A stretch of 64,000 nt of DNA, from NCBI RefSeq assembly GCF_000242595.2, contig NC_017098.1, forward strand, positions 62,001 through 126,000, read 5' to 3'. Position 1 is the first letter of the stretch; every line of letters starts with the position of its first letter. The notes beneath the pieces were generated by a model that did not search any database, was not told the origin of the DNA, and saw only the letters and a program-made list of their open reading frames with translations. The stretch is from Spirochaeta africana DSM 8902. Its GTDB lineage: Bacteria; Spirochaetota; Spirochaetia; DSM-27196; DSM-8902. This document shows, one piece after another, positions 1 to 7,832 of the stretch. Made by a program: the position numbers and the translations under genes.

Positions 1-308
1 TGCAGCTGTCCGGCGGTCAGCGCCAGCGAATCGGGATTGCCCGCGCGCTGTACGACGATGCCGACACCCTGATCCTGGATGAGGCCACCAGCGCCCTGGA
101 CGGGATAACCGAGAAGCTTATTATGGATGCCATTCATGACTTTTCCGGCAAGAAGACCATCGTGCTGATTGCCCATCGCCTCTCGACGGTAAAGCAGTGC
201 GACACCATCTTTCTGATGGAGGACGGCCGGGTCGCCGACCAGGGCAGTTACGCCGAGCTGGAGGCGCGCAGCGAGGTCTTCCAGCGGATGGCCCAGCACT
301 CCAGTTAG
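1..308 (+). CDS. ABC exporter ATPase, C-terminal end (partial)
   Basis: This is the 3' end of an ABC transporter ATP-binding domain that begins before the window; the first whole codon is at base 3. Visible in order are the signature motif LSGGQRQR, Walker B LILDEATSALD with the catalytic glutamate replaced only by the usual DE arrangement, and the H-loop IAHRLSTV. The wording of these motifs is that of MsbA/exporter-type half-transporters, in which the membrane domain lies upstream on the same chain. Because glycosyltransferase and nucleotide-sugar genes follow, export of a lipid-linked saccharide is a reasonable guess, but the substrate-defining membrane part is not in view. Confidence 0.93.
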   Translation, partial: QLSGGQRQRIGIARALYDDADTLILDEATSALDGITEKLIMDAIHDFSGKKTIVLIAHRLSTVKQCDTIFLMEDGRVADQGSYAELEARSEVFQRMAQHSS

Positions 309-338
309 CAGCTAGTCGCTGCCATGGCGGGGGCCGTA

Positions 339-1379
339 TCAGCGGCTGCGCTCTACCATTCGACGGGCGCTGGGGGTCCAGATAAAGTTCGGGAACCCGC
401 TGCGCACGTTGTGCAGCTCGATGCTGCCCTGCGGGTTGTTGCGCATTCCCATTACCGAAACCCCGACCCAGTTCCAGCGCAACAGGCTGTCCTCAATCCG
501 GATATCCACCGGCAGCGAGGTTTCGTCCAGGTGCTGCAGATATACCAGGATACCCGGGCCGGCGTTAAAGCGGGCGTAGAGGTTCCGCACCACGATTCGG
601 GTAAGCTGCTCATGGGCCCGGTTAGGCTCGAAATCTATCGCCGCCTCCGGCAGGGTGCCGGTGGTGTTGTCAATCTGCACGTTCTCGATCAGCAACCGGT
701 CAGCCGAGATCACACTGATACCCTGGCGATGATGGTCGAAAATATACAGGTTGCGCAGGGTTACGTTGTAGTTGTAGCTCCGGTCCCGACCGTGGTCGGC
801 TCCCAGGTAGATACCGTCGCCGCCACTGCCGTAGATCGTAAGACCCTCGATCAGAGTGTTGTGGGCGCCGTAGAGGGCAACAGAATGGCGGTGCTGTGAC
901 TGCTCGTAGGGAAACCGCTGGAAGTCATCCTTCCACATCCGGAGCTCGGCCCCGTAGCCGTAGACCTGCAGGTTGTCGATACTGCTGCCGCGCATCAGTT
1001 TTTCGCCGCGATCATGGAAATACCCCCGTTTGGCGACCACCTGGGCACCCGGTTCCAGCACAATAATCTTGTCAGAGGGTAAACTCAGCTGCTCGCTGGT
1101 AACCCAGGGGCCGGGACTGGCAGGGATAATTACCACCTCTGCATCCGTATCGAAGGCAGCCTGCAGATACCGGTAAGAATCCTCCCGATCGTAGCCCAGT
1201 TCATCCACGCGCAGGGTGGATCTGCCGGCAATAATCTCCTGCACATGCGGCGGAATCTCGCTGTGGGATGGATGGATATATGGCGGGGCGGTTGCGCACG
1301 CGACCAGCACGGCTGCCGCCAGAGAGACGCCAGCCAACCGGATACCGAAACGCACCGCTGCAGCAGTTTTCTTGTTCAT
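339..1379 (-). CDS. Exported right-handed β-helix lipoprotein
   Basis: The protein has 346 residues from the chosen ATG. It opens with MNKKTAAAVRFGIRL, a hydrophobic stretch and a lipobox-like LVACAT, so it is probably a lipoprotein. The body has the spaced Asn/Gly/Asp-rich strands of a parallel β-helix (for example LIEGLTIYGSGGDGIYLG and LRNLYIFDHHRQGISV), as in pectate-lyase-like and polysaccharide-modifying proteins. No catalytic residues can be assigned. The open frame continues upstream to 1463, but a TATACT box ending six bases before this ATG and the signal peptide favour 1379. It is convergent with the upstream ABC gene, next to polysaccharide genes. Confidence 0.72.
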   Translation of the reverse strand: MNKKTAAAVRFGIRLAGVSLAAAVLVACATAPPYIHPSHSEIPPHVQEIIAGRSTLRVDELGYDREDSYRYLQAAFDTDAEVVIIPASPGPWVTSEQLSLPSDKIIVLEPGAQVVAKRGYFHDRGEKLMRGSSIDNLQVYGYGAELRMWKDDFQRFPYEQSQHRHSVALYGAHNTLIEGLTIYGSGGDGIYLGADHGRDRSYNYNVTLRNLYIFDHHRQGISVISADRLLIENVQIDNTTGTLPEAAIDFEPNRAHEQLTRIVVRNLYARFNAGPGILVYLQHLDETSLPVDIRIEDSLLRWNWVGVSVMGMRNNPQGSIELHNVRSGFPNFIWTPSARRMVERSR

Positions 1380-1385
1380 GGGTAC

Positions 1386-1414
1386 AGTATACTGCAGGAT
1401 GTTTCCGATTTGCA
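1386..1414 (-). promoter_or_regulatory. Leaderless promoter of the β-helix gene
   Basis: Read on the minus strand: TGCAAA, 17 bases, TATACT, then GTACCC and the ATG at 1379. The -35 box is weak and the -10 box strong. No Shine-Dalgarno fits between the predicted transcription start and the ATG. Confidence 0.55.
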
Positions 1415-1456
1415 GGCTTTTGTTGCATGGTATATAACTTGTTATTATGTAACAGC

Positions 1457-1486
1457 TTGACAATTATTACCTGCAGGTACAGAATT
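1457..1486 (+). promoter_or_regulatory. Probable promoter of the RHH/PIN pair
   Basis: A consensus TTGACA at 1457-1462 is followed after 15-18 bases by a TACAGAAT stretch that could serve as the -10 box. Just upstream, ATAAC-TT-GTTAT (1434-1445) is a short palindrome of a size that RHH antitoxins often bind. The -10 assignment is uncertain. Confidence 0.4.
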
Positions 1487-1560
1487 GTAGGGTTCGGATC
1501 CTGTTTGACGGAAATTTAGCGGTGACGGATATTTAAACTGTATACGTCACGGAGGGCAGT

Positions 1561-1812
1561 ATGGATACCAAGCTTACTCTGAGATTGGATAAGGAAGTAA
1601 TCGATAGAATCAAGATCTATGCATCGAGTCACAATCAGTCGGTAAGTGCTTTAACTGAACAACTCTACAAAATGTATCTGATACAGGAAGACTTTCCCGT
1701 TGAAGAAAATCTTTCTTCATCGATTGCGAAAAAGTATAAAGGAATAATCAAGGACAGTTCCAATATGGATGAACTGAAGACCGGGTATCTTTTTGAGAAA
1801 CATGTGAAATGA
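1561..1812 (+). CDS. Ribbon-helix-helix antitoxin (DUF6364-like)
   Basis: This 83-residue protein begins MDTKLTLRLDKEVIDRIKIYA, the β-strand plus first helix of a ribbon-helix-helix DNA-binding fold, as in DUF6364/VapB-type antitoxins. The rest is acidic and low in structure, consistent with a toxin-neutralising tail. A GGAGG lies seven bases before the ATG. The stop overlaps the start of the next gene (ATGA at 1809-1812), so the two are translationally coupled. Base composition is much more AT-rich than in the neighbours, which suggests acquisition by transfer. By family it should repress its own operon and bind the PIN toxin. Confidence 0.82.
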   Translation: MDTKLTLRLDKEVIDRIKIYASSHNQSVSALTEQLYKMYLIQEDFPVEENLSSSIAKKYKGIIKDSSNMDELKTGYLFEKHVK

Positions 1813-2228
1813 TTCAAGCGTACATTGACTGTAATATATTGATCGACTGGATTACCGACAGAGAGCCCTTTTCCACATACGCCGCACAAATTATTGAATT
1901 AACCGAAAAAGAACTCATAAAGAGCTATATTTCTCCTCTTACTATTGCAAACAGCTATTATATAATTTCCAGACAGATAAATAAGAACATTGCTTATGAG
2001 TTTGTAAAAGATTGTATCAGATTATTTGAGATAGCTGAGATTACAGCTGAAACCATCAACTTTGCATACGAGAACAGGTTTAAAGATTTCGAGGATGATG
2101 TGCACACTGCAATCGCGGAAAAGCAAAGCGTAGAGTACATCATTACCCGGAATAAAAAGGATTTCCGCTCGGAAAAAATCAGTATTGTGGATGCCGAAGA
2201 ATTGGTTCACATAATACACACCAGGTAA
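1809..2228 (+). CDS. PIN-domain ribonuclease toxin (VapC-like)
   Basis: This 139-residue protein has the PIN layout. AYIDCNILIDW near the N-terminus carries the first acidic metal ligand. FEDDVHTAIAE around residues 94-104 carries the central acidic pair. EYIITRNKKDF is the usual 'I(V)TRN..DF' strand leading to the last acidic position. PIN toxins are metal-dependent RNases, often acting on tRNA. It is coupled to the RHH gene by an ATGA overlap and ends four bases before the next gene. It is strongly AT-rich: row 1921-1980 has 18 G/C in 60 bases. Function as a toxin is inferred from family and pairing. Confidence 0.85.
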   Translation: MIQAYIDCNILIDWITDREPFSTYAAQIIELTEKELIKSYISPLTIANSYYIISRQINKNIAYEFVKDCIRLFEIAEITAETINFAYENRFKDFEDDVHTAIAEKQSVEYIITRNKKDFRSEKISIVDAEELVHIIHTR

Positions 2229-2231
2229 CCT

Positions 2232-4721
2232 ATGCACCTAACACAAAACATTACCCACATCATAACCGGACTTGAGGGCGGCGGTGCCGAGGGGGCGTTG
2301 TATCGCCTGCTGCAGCATGAGCAGCGAGCGCGCGCGACCGATAACCGGGCGGTCTGTCTGCAGCACCGGGTGATCTCCCTGACCGACGACGGGGTGTTCG
2401 GCCAGCCGCTGCGGGAGCTGGGAGTGCCGGTAGACTGTGTCGGCATGCGGCGCGGGCGGGTGAGTCTGCGCGGGATGTGGCGACTGTATCGCCTGCTGCG
2501 CGGGCAGGCACGTGCGGATCTGGTGCAGACCTGGATGTACCATGCCGATTTTCTGGGCGGCCTGGCGGCCCGTGCGGCCGGGATACGGCGCGTGGTCTGG
2601 GGGATCCGCCACAGCAATCTGGATCCGGCGCATACCGGCCGGGCGGTTCGCCTGGTGGCACGGGCCTGCGCCTGGCTGTCGCGGCGAGGTGGGGCTGCGC
2701 GGCAGCGTGTGGTAGCGCGGCGCACCCGGCAGCAGCGTGGGGCGAATCTGGAGCGCGGGGCCAAGCTGCGCGGTCGGCGGCAGCCGGTGGCGGTGTTTCC
2801 GGCTGCCATGATCAGCTGCAGTGCCCGGGCGGCCGACGAGCACCGGCGGATCGGCTATGCCGACCGCTTTGCGGTGGTTCCCAACGGCTACGACCTTGCG
2901 CAGCTGCAGCCGGATCCCGAGGGTGCAGCCCGGCTGCGCCGGGACTGGGGAATTCCGGCCGGGGCGGCCCTGGTCGGGATGGTCGGGCGCTACAATCCGC
3001 AGAAAAATCATGCCGGGTTTCTGGATGCGCTTGCCAAACTGCCGGAGAGTGTGCACTGCGTCCTGGTCGGGTCCGGCTGTGACGCCGGCAATCCCGAACT
3101 GGTCGGGCTGATTGCCGCGCGCGGGCTGCAGGGGCGGGTGGTCCTGGCCGGGCGGCGCAGCGACATCCCGGCGGTTATGAGTGCGCTGGATCTGCATGTG
3201 CTGTCTTCCAGCTCGGGCGAGGCTTTTCCCAATGTGCTGGCCGAGGCGATGGCCTGCGGTACCCCGGCGGTCACCACCGATGTCGGGGATGCAGCGGCAA
3301 TTGCAGGCGATGCGGGCTGGGTGGTACCGCCGGGGGATGCCGCGGCCCTGGCAGCGGCGATCCGGCAGGGGCTTGATGAGCTGCAGCAGCAGCCCGAGCA
3401 GCGGTCACGGCGGGTAGCGGCCGGGATGGCACGGGTGCGCGAACAGTTCTCGATTGCGGGGATGAGCGAGGGGTTTCGCCGGGTGTGGAGCGGGCTGCTG
3501 CGCCGGGATCTGCTGCTGGTGGCGCCATCGATGCGCGGCGGCGGGGCCGAGCGGGTGTTGTCGCTGCTGGCGCGCGGGCTGGACCGGGAGTTGTTCCGGG
3601 TGAGCCTGGCGCTGGTACAGGCCGAGGGGCCGTTTTTGGCCGACATTCCGGAGGATGTCGAGATTATCGACCTGGGTGCCCGCCGGGCCCGTTACGCGGC
3701 GGGACGGCTGCTGCGGCTTTTGCGGCGTGAGCAGCCGGATGCGGTGCTCTCTACCCTGGGACACCTGAACCTGCTGATCGCCATGCTTCGTCCGTTGCTG
3801 CCGCGCCGTACCCGGCTGTACGCCCGCGAGGCCAATACCGTGAGCATGAGCCTGCAGAACCAGGCCCATCCATGCCTGATGCGCCTGCTGTATCGCCGCT
3901 GGTACCGCCGCTTTGACCGGGTAATCTGCCAGAGCCGGTACATGGCCCGGGATCTGGTGAGCAACTATCGTGTGCCGGCAGAACGCACCGTGGTTATCCA
4001 CAACCCGGTAGATGCCGGGGCGGTGCGCACCGCAGCGGCTGAGGCCGGCGCCTCAGGGGTGGCCAGCGCAGCCGGTATCGGGGCTGCCGCGTCCGGTGCC
4101 GCCAGGCCCGAGGCTGCCGCGTCCAAGGCTGCCACTCCCGGCGCAGCCGCGCACGCCCACGTTCCACCTGCTCCCGATTCCCGGCCCGCAGTGCTGCGGG
4201 CGATTGCGGTGGGGCGGTTGGCACCGCAGAAGGGCTACGATTTGCTGCTGCAGGCACTACAGCTGGTACAGCGTCCGGTGCAGCTGCGGATTCTGGGAAC
4301 GGGGACGGAGGAAGCCGGGCTGCGTGAGCTGGCTTCCGGCTTGCCGGCGCATGTCCAGGTGGTGTTTGCCGGCTTCAGCAGTGCCCCGGCGGCAGAGATG
4401 GCGGCGGCAGATGTGCTGCTGCTGCCCTCGCGCTACGAGGGGCTGCCGAATGTAGTGCTGGAGGCCGGGGTGCTGGGGCTGCCGGTGCTGGCCTTTGACT
4501 GCCCGGGCGGCACCGCCGAGATTGTGCACCCCGGCATAACCGGCGAGCTGATCCCCTGCGGGGATACCGCCGCCTTTGCCACGGCGCTTGAAGGCTTTGC
4601 GCCATCCCGGTACGATTCGGCGCAGATTGCTGCACAGACCGCGGCGCGTTTTGCGCTGGCAGCGGTCAGCCGGCAGTACGAGGCGGTACTGCTGGGATCG
4701 GATGTATGGACGGATTCATGA
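2232..4721 (+). CDS. Tandem (double) GT4-type glycosyltransferase
   Basis: The 829-residue chain is two GT4-like glycosyltransferases in one reading frame. Each half begins with the same motif: ITGLEGGGAEGALYRLL near residue 11 and VAPSMRGGGAERVLSLL near residue 426. Each half also carries a nucleotide-sugar-binding segment with the E-x7-E pattern (GEAFPNVLAEAMACGTP; YEGLPNVVLEAGVLGLP). It probably adds two successive sugars to a surface glycan. Two low-complexity stretches interrupt it: an Arg-rich one at about residues 151-189 and an Ala-rich one at about 595-652. It follows the PIN gene by three bases but differs sharply in base composition. The next gene starts inside its stop (ATGA). Confidence 0.85.
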   Translation: MHLTQNITHIITGLEGGGAEGALYRLLQHEQRARATDNRAVCLQHRVISLTDDGVFGQPLRELGVPVDCVGMRRGRVSLRGMWRLYRLLRGQARADLVQTWMYHADFLGGLAARAAGIRRVVWGIRHSNLDPAHTGRAVRLVARACAWLSRRGGAARQRVVARRTRQQRGANLERGAKLRGRRQPVAVFPAAMISCSARAADEHRRIGYADRFAVVPNGYDLAQLQPDPEGAARLRRDWGIPAGAALVGMVGRYNPQKNHAGFLDALAKLPESVHCVLVGSGCDAGNPELVGLIAARGLQGRVVLAGRRSDIPAVMSALDLHVLSSSSGEAFPNVLAEAMACGTPAVTTDVGDAAAIAGDAGWVVPPGDAAALAAAIRQGLDELQQQPEQRSRRVAAGMARVREQFSIAGMSEGFRRVWSGLLRRDLLLVAPSMRGGGAERVLSLLARGLDRELFRVSLALVQAEGPFLADIPEDVEIIDLGARRARYAAGRLLRLLRREQPDAVLSTLGHLNLLIAMLRPLLPRRTRLYAREANTVSMSLQNQAHPCLMRLLYRRWYRRFDRVICQSRYMARDLVSNYRVPAERTVVIHNPVDAGAVRTAAAEAGASGVASAAGIGAAASGAARPEAAASKAATPGAAAHAHVPPAPDSRPAVLRAIAVGRLAPQKGYDLLLQALQLVQRPVQLRILGTGTEEAGLRELASGLPAHVQVVFAGFSSAPAAEMAAADVLLLPSRYEGLPNVVLEAGVLGLPVLAFDCPGGTAEIVHPGITGELIPCGDTAAFATALEGFAPSRYDSAQIAAQTAARFALAAVSRQYEAVLLGSDVWTDS

Positions 4722-5857
4722 CTATTGTTTTTACCGCGCCGCGCTACCACACCAACCAGCATTACTGGGTAAAAACCCTGCAGGATGCCGGGCACCGCGT
4801 GGAGTTTCTGGTGCTGTCGCGCCAGGGGCTGGAGGTTACCAGCCGGCTGGAGCCGCAGGAGCTGCCGCTGTCGCGCCTGTATTGCCTGCTGCGCCGACTG
4901 CTGCCATGGCTGAATGACAAGAAGCACGGCTGGTCGCCTGCGCGCCGGGTGCGCCGCGCGCTGGCAGAACTGCAGCCGGATGTAGTGATAATCCGCGACC
5001 CGGCCCTGCCGATGTCGCTGGCAGCCATTCGCGCTGCCCGCCGGCTCGGGCTGCCGATTGTGCTGTATACCCAGCGCCCGCAGCACCAGCTGCCCGGTGA
5101 CTGGAAGCTGCGTATCCTGATGCGCCTGCAGCGCCGGGCCGGGCGCCCGGGCATTGCCCCGATGATAACCCCGGTGCGCGGCGAGGTCGACGCGCCACAC
5201 TACATCCCCCCCGGGTGGGAGTACCTGCCGTTTGTAATGGAGCCTGATCCGGCTCCGGACTACCGTACACGCAAGTGGTGCCCCGAGGGGGTGCGCCGGG
5301 TGGTGATGGTGGCCAAGTATCTGCCGCGCAAGAATCACCTGCTGCTGGTCCAGGCCCTGGAAGAGCTTTCGTCGCGCTATCCTGTCCGGCTGGAGATTAT
5401 CGGCGGCCACGACACCCCGGAATACCAGCAGGTGTTCGCGCAGGTGCGCGACTACATCAGCGAACGCGGACTGGACTGGGTTACCCAGACCGAGCCAATG
5501 CCGTACGCGCAGCTGCAGCAGCGGCTGCACCATTATGATCTGTATGTCCTGCCCAGCCGCAACGAGGCGGTCGGGGTGTCGCTGCTGGAGGCGATGGGCA
5601 AGGGCCTGCCGGTGGTCTGCAGCACCACCGCCGGTGCCAGAAACTACGTGGAGCATGGCGGCAACGGGCGGATATTCGCCAGCGACAGCTTGGCCGATCT
5701 GACCGAACAGCTGCATGCCATCCTGCAGGACCCTGCACAGCTGCCCCGCATGGGGGCCCGGAGCCTGCAGCTGGTAGAAACAGCGTTCTCGCCACAAAGC
5801 TTTCTGGACAGATTTCGGCACATAATACACGGCGAGCCCATCGCCACACGAGGATAG
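4718..5857 (+). CDS. GT4 glycosyltransferase
   Basis: A single-domain glycosyltransferase of about 379 residues. The N-terminal half is Rossmann-like (TIVFTAPRYHTNQHYWVKTL). The C-terminal half has the GT4 donor site, with MVAKYLPRKNHLLLVQAL and the acidic pair in PSRNEAVGVSLLEAMGKGLP. I chose the ATG at 4718 because it overlaps the preceding stop as ATGA; an in-frame ATG at 4706 is also possible. It lies in a polysaccharide operon ahead of UDP-glucuronate epimerase, so a uronic-acid-containing glycan is a plausible product. Donor and acceptor cannot be read from the sequence. Confidence 0.85.
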   Translation: MTIVFTAPRYHTNQHYWVKTLQDAGHRVEFLVLSRQGLEVTSRLEPQELPLSRLYCLLRRLLPWLNDKKHGWSPARRVRRALAELQPDVVIIRDPALPMSLAAIRAARRLGLPIVLYTQRPQHQLPGDWKLRILMRLQRRAGRPGIAPMITPVRGEVDAPHYIPPGWEYLPFVMEPDPAPDYRTRKWCPEGVRRVVMVAKYLPRKNHLLLVQALEELSSRYPVRLEIIGGHDTPEYQQVFAQVRDYISERGLDWVTQTEPMPYAQLQQRLHHYDLYVLPSRNEAVGVSLLEAMGKGLPVVCSTTAGARNYVEHGGNGRIFASDSLADLTEQLHAILQDPAQLPRMGARSLQLVETAFSPQSFLDRFRHIIHGEPIATRG

Positions 5858-5861
5858 ACAC

Positions 5862-7013
5862 ATGAAGATACTGGTTACCGGGGCGTCCGGATTTATCGGG
5901 TTTCACACTGCGGTACAGCTGCTGTCGCAGGGGCACGAGGTAGTCGGGCTGGACAGCAACAACGATTATTATGATGTCGGGCTGAAGTATGGCCGCCTGG
6001 CCGAGCTGGGGATTGATCGCGAGTCGGCCGAGCGCTGGTCGGGCAGACCCGTCAGCGAAGCCAGCGGCGCCAGCCCATCCGCTCGACCCAGCGCCGACAG
6101 CAGCCCGGCAGGTGGTTCTGCCACGGCTGCTGGACCTGCCCCGGCGGCTGCACCCGCAGGAGCGATCCAGCCAGCACAGAGCAGCCGCTACCCCGGGTTC
6201 CGTTTTGTGCGGATGCAGCTGGAGGATGCCGCCGGGCTGCTGCAGCTGTTCGCCGATGAGGGCTTTGACCGGGTCTGCCACCTGGCCGCCCAGGCCGGGG
6301 TCCGCTACAGCCTGGAGAACCCCCAGGCCTACATCAGCAGCAACATCCAGGGGTTTCTGAATATCCTGGAGGCCTGTCGGCAGCATCCGGTACAGCACCT
6401 GGTCTATGCCTCCAGCTCCAGCGTGTACGGCAGCAATGAAAAGATGCCGTTCTCCACCAGCGACAACGTGGACCACCCGGTCAGCCTCTACGCCGCCAGC
6501 AAGAAGAGTAACGAGCTGATGGCCCACACCTACAGCCACCTGTACGGGATTCCGGCAACCGGCCTGCGATTCTTTACCGTCTACGGCCCCTGGGGCCGCC
6601 CTGACATGGCCCCGATGCTGTTCAGCGATGCAATTACCGCCGGGCGGGCCATCAAGGTATTCAACAACGGTGATATGCAGCGCGATTTCACCTATGTGGA
6701 TGACATTGTCGCCGGGGTCGTGCGGGTGCTGGACGGCGCTCCGGGGGCCGGTGCTGGCAGCCAGGCACCGCACCGGGTCTACAACATCGGGCGCGGCGCC
6801 CCGGTCAAGCTGATGGAGTTCATCGCCGTGCTGGAGCGCTGCCTGGGCCGTGAGGCGCAGAAGAACTACCTGCCAATGCAGCCCGGCGACGTTCCCGCCA
6901 CCTGGGCCGACGTAAGCGACCTGGAACGCGACCACGACTACCGCCCTGCCACCACCGTCGAGGACGGTGTGGCTTCTTTCGTGGCCTGGTACCGGGAGTT
7001 CTACGGCTGTTAG
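5862..7013 (+). CDS. UDP-glucuronate 4-epimerase-like SDR
   Basis: An extended short-chain dehydrogenase of 383 residues. It has the NAD-binding GASGFIGFH at residues 7-15, the catalytic serine in SSSSVYGSNEKMPF and the YxxxK pair in YAASKKSNE. FFTVYGPWGRPDMAP is typical of the CapI/UDP-glucuronate 4-epimerase branch. It would supply UDP-galacturonate from the product of the dehydrogenase encoded at 7833. Residues ~60-108 are an Ala/Ser/Pro-rich insert not expected in this family. The start is four bases after the previous stop, with GAGGA upstream. A GC hairpin without a T-run (7022-7038) follows the gene. Confidence 0.88.
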   Translation: MKILVTGASGFIGFHTAVQLLSQGHEVVGLDSNNDYYDVGLKYGRLAELGIDRESAERWSGRPVSEASGASPSARPSADSSPAGGSATAAGPAPAAAPAGAIQPAQSSRYPGFRFVRMQLEDAAGLLQLFADEGFDRVCHLAAQAGVRYSLENPQAYISSNIQGFLNILEACRQHPVQHLVYASSSSVYGSNEKMPFSTSDNVDHPVSLYAASKKSNELMAHTYSHLYGIPATGLRFFTVYGPWGRPDMAPMLFSDAITAGRAIKVFNNGDMQRDFTYVDDIVAGVVRVLDGAPGAGAGSQAPHRVYNIGRGAPVKLMEFIAVLERCLGREAQKNYLPMQPGDVPATWADVSDLERDHDYRPATTVEDGVASFVAWYREFYGC

Positions 7014-7090
7014 CCCGCGCCGGGCGCTTCGGGCGCCCTGGTTGGCCCGGTCGCGGTGGCCTGATCCTGCCGCATTACCCGGTTACCCCG

Positions 7091-7189
7091 CCGTGTGCAC
7101 ATGCGCGATGTATCAGTTTGATCTGAGAAACTATACAAAAAGTATAATTATCTCAGATCAGATTGATTGCTGCGGCGGTGTTCCCACAG
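7091..7189. repeat. ~100-bp palindromic element, copy 1
   Basis: The core GATCTGAGAAACTATA / TATCTCAGATC forms a long imperfect hairpin centred near 7138. The right end TCCCACAG (7182-7189) and the degenerate left end match those of the copy at 25197-25296. Read in opposite orientation, the two copies align over nearly their whole length with a one-base length difference. It begins about 50 bases beyond the stop of the truncated partner gene at 7241. No coding content. Confidence 0.75.
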
Positions 7190-7240
7190 GGGCTGAAAGT
7201 AAACATTGCAGCAGAATGCAAGTATGGCCGTTAATTCCGG

Positions 7241-7336
7241 TCATTCCTGCTTTCGCAGCTGCATGGCCTCGGTGATGTAGCGATAGTCGTTGATCAGCTC
7301 TTCGATAAGAACCAGAATTTCGCGTGATTCCGTCAT
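7241..7336 (-). pseudogene. 31-codon stub, probable truncated HEPN partner
   Basis: A short frame, MTESREILVLIEELIND..., starts inside the stop of the nucleotidyltransferase gene (ATGA overlap) and has GGAGGAG just upstream, so it is likely translated. Its sequence resembles the first helix of HEPN-type partners of MNT nucleotidyltransferases, which are normally over 100 residues. Here translation stops after 31 residues. The 50 bases that follow, up to the palindromic element, hold nothing HEPN-like in any frame. I read it as a partner gene cut short at its 3' end. A genuine micro-protein is the alternative. Confidence 0.5.
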
Positions 7337-7707
7337 GACTCCTCCTGCAGAGATCTGGCCAGGATGCTTCCGCGCGCCCGGACGCTGCGGGCAAAGGCGT
7401 GGTCGCAATCCTCCAGGCTGACCAGATCTACCGGAAACCCGCACTGTTCAACCAGCGGGTAGAGCTGTACGATATCGCCGTGCTCGATTGCCAGATCAAT
7501 ATCGCTGCCGGCGCGATATGACCGCCATGCTTCAAATGTTGATCCAAACCCCCAGACGGTTTCCACCTCGGGGTATTGTATTATCAGCAGGTCTGCCAGG
7601 TGCCTGGCGGCATCCTGCGCGGCGGTTCGTTGTGCAGTAAGGGCGCGGCGTTCACGGGTGTTCGCCTGCTGAATACGCCGTGCGACCGCGGCTGGATCTA
7701 CCATCAT
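7333..7707 (-). CDS. MNT-type nucleotidyltransferase (antitoxin-like)
   Basis: A 124-residue protein with the minimal nucleotidyltransferase signature GFGSTFEAWRSYRAGSDIDL, that is G-S followed by D-x-D, near residues 53-72. MNT proteins usually pair with a HEPN RNase and, in studied cases, AMPylate it as antitoxins. The partner here appears truncated (7241-7336). There are two in-frame ATGs (7707, 7704). A TATACT box ends six bases before the first ATG, so the mRNA is probably leaderless. Function is inferred from family. Confidence 0.82.
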   Translation of the reverse strand: MMVDPAAVARRIQQANTRERRALTAQRTAAQDAARHLADLLIIQYPEVETVWGFGSTFEAWRSYRAGSDIDLAIEHGDIVQLYPLVEQCGFPVDLVSLEDCDHAFARSVRARGSILARSLQEES

Positions 7708-7713
7708 GCCTTC

Positions 7714-7742
7714 AGTATAGGCGCTGCGGTAAAGCCCGGCAA
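7714..7742 (-). promoter_or_regulatory. Leaderless promoter of the MNT gene
   Basis: Minus strand: TTGCCG, 17 bases, TATACT, GAAGGC, then the ATG at 7707. Both boxes are good, spacing is ideal, and no leader remains for a Shine-Dalgarno. Confidence 0.7.
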
Positions 7743-7776
7743 GCAGCGTACGGTGGCGGCTGGGGCAGATGGCGGC

Positions 7777-7805
7777 TTGGTTTTCGGATTATGGCGTGGT
7801 ATAGT
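7777..7805 (+). promoter_or_regulatory. Promoter of UDP-glucose dehydrogenase gene
   Basis: TTGGTT, 17 bases, TATAGT. It leaves a leader of about 20 bases carrying AAGGAG six bases before the ATG, so this is an ordinary leadered promoter and a useful contrast to the leaderless ones. Confidence 0.6.
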
Positions 7806-7832
7806 GCGGCATAAAGACTCAAGGAGCGGGCG

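Noticed and set aside
2680-2800. Frameshift in the double glycosyltransferase, suspected from the Arg-rich stretch
   Set aside because: The frame is continuous, motifs on both sides are intact, and similar inserts occur in several other genes here.
4433-5863. 476-codon open frame on the minus strand
   Set aside because: It lies wholly across two well-supported glycosyltransferase genes, shows GC-skewed composition without motifs, and is a frame shadow of GC-rich coding DNA.
5481-6935. 484-codon minus-strand open frame
   Set aside because: Antisense shadow of the GT4 and epimerase genes.
7022-7038. Terminator after the epimerase gene
   Set aside because: GGGCGC/GCGCCC hairpin lacks a T-run, so termination is not supported.
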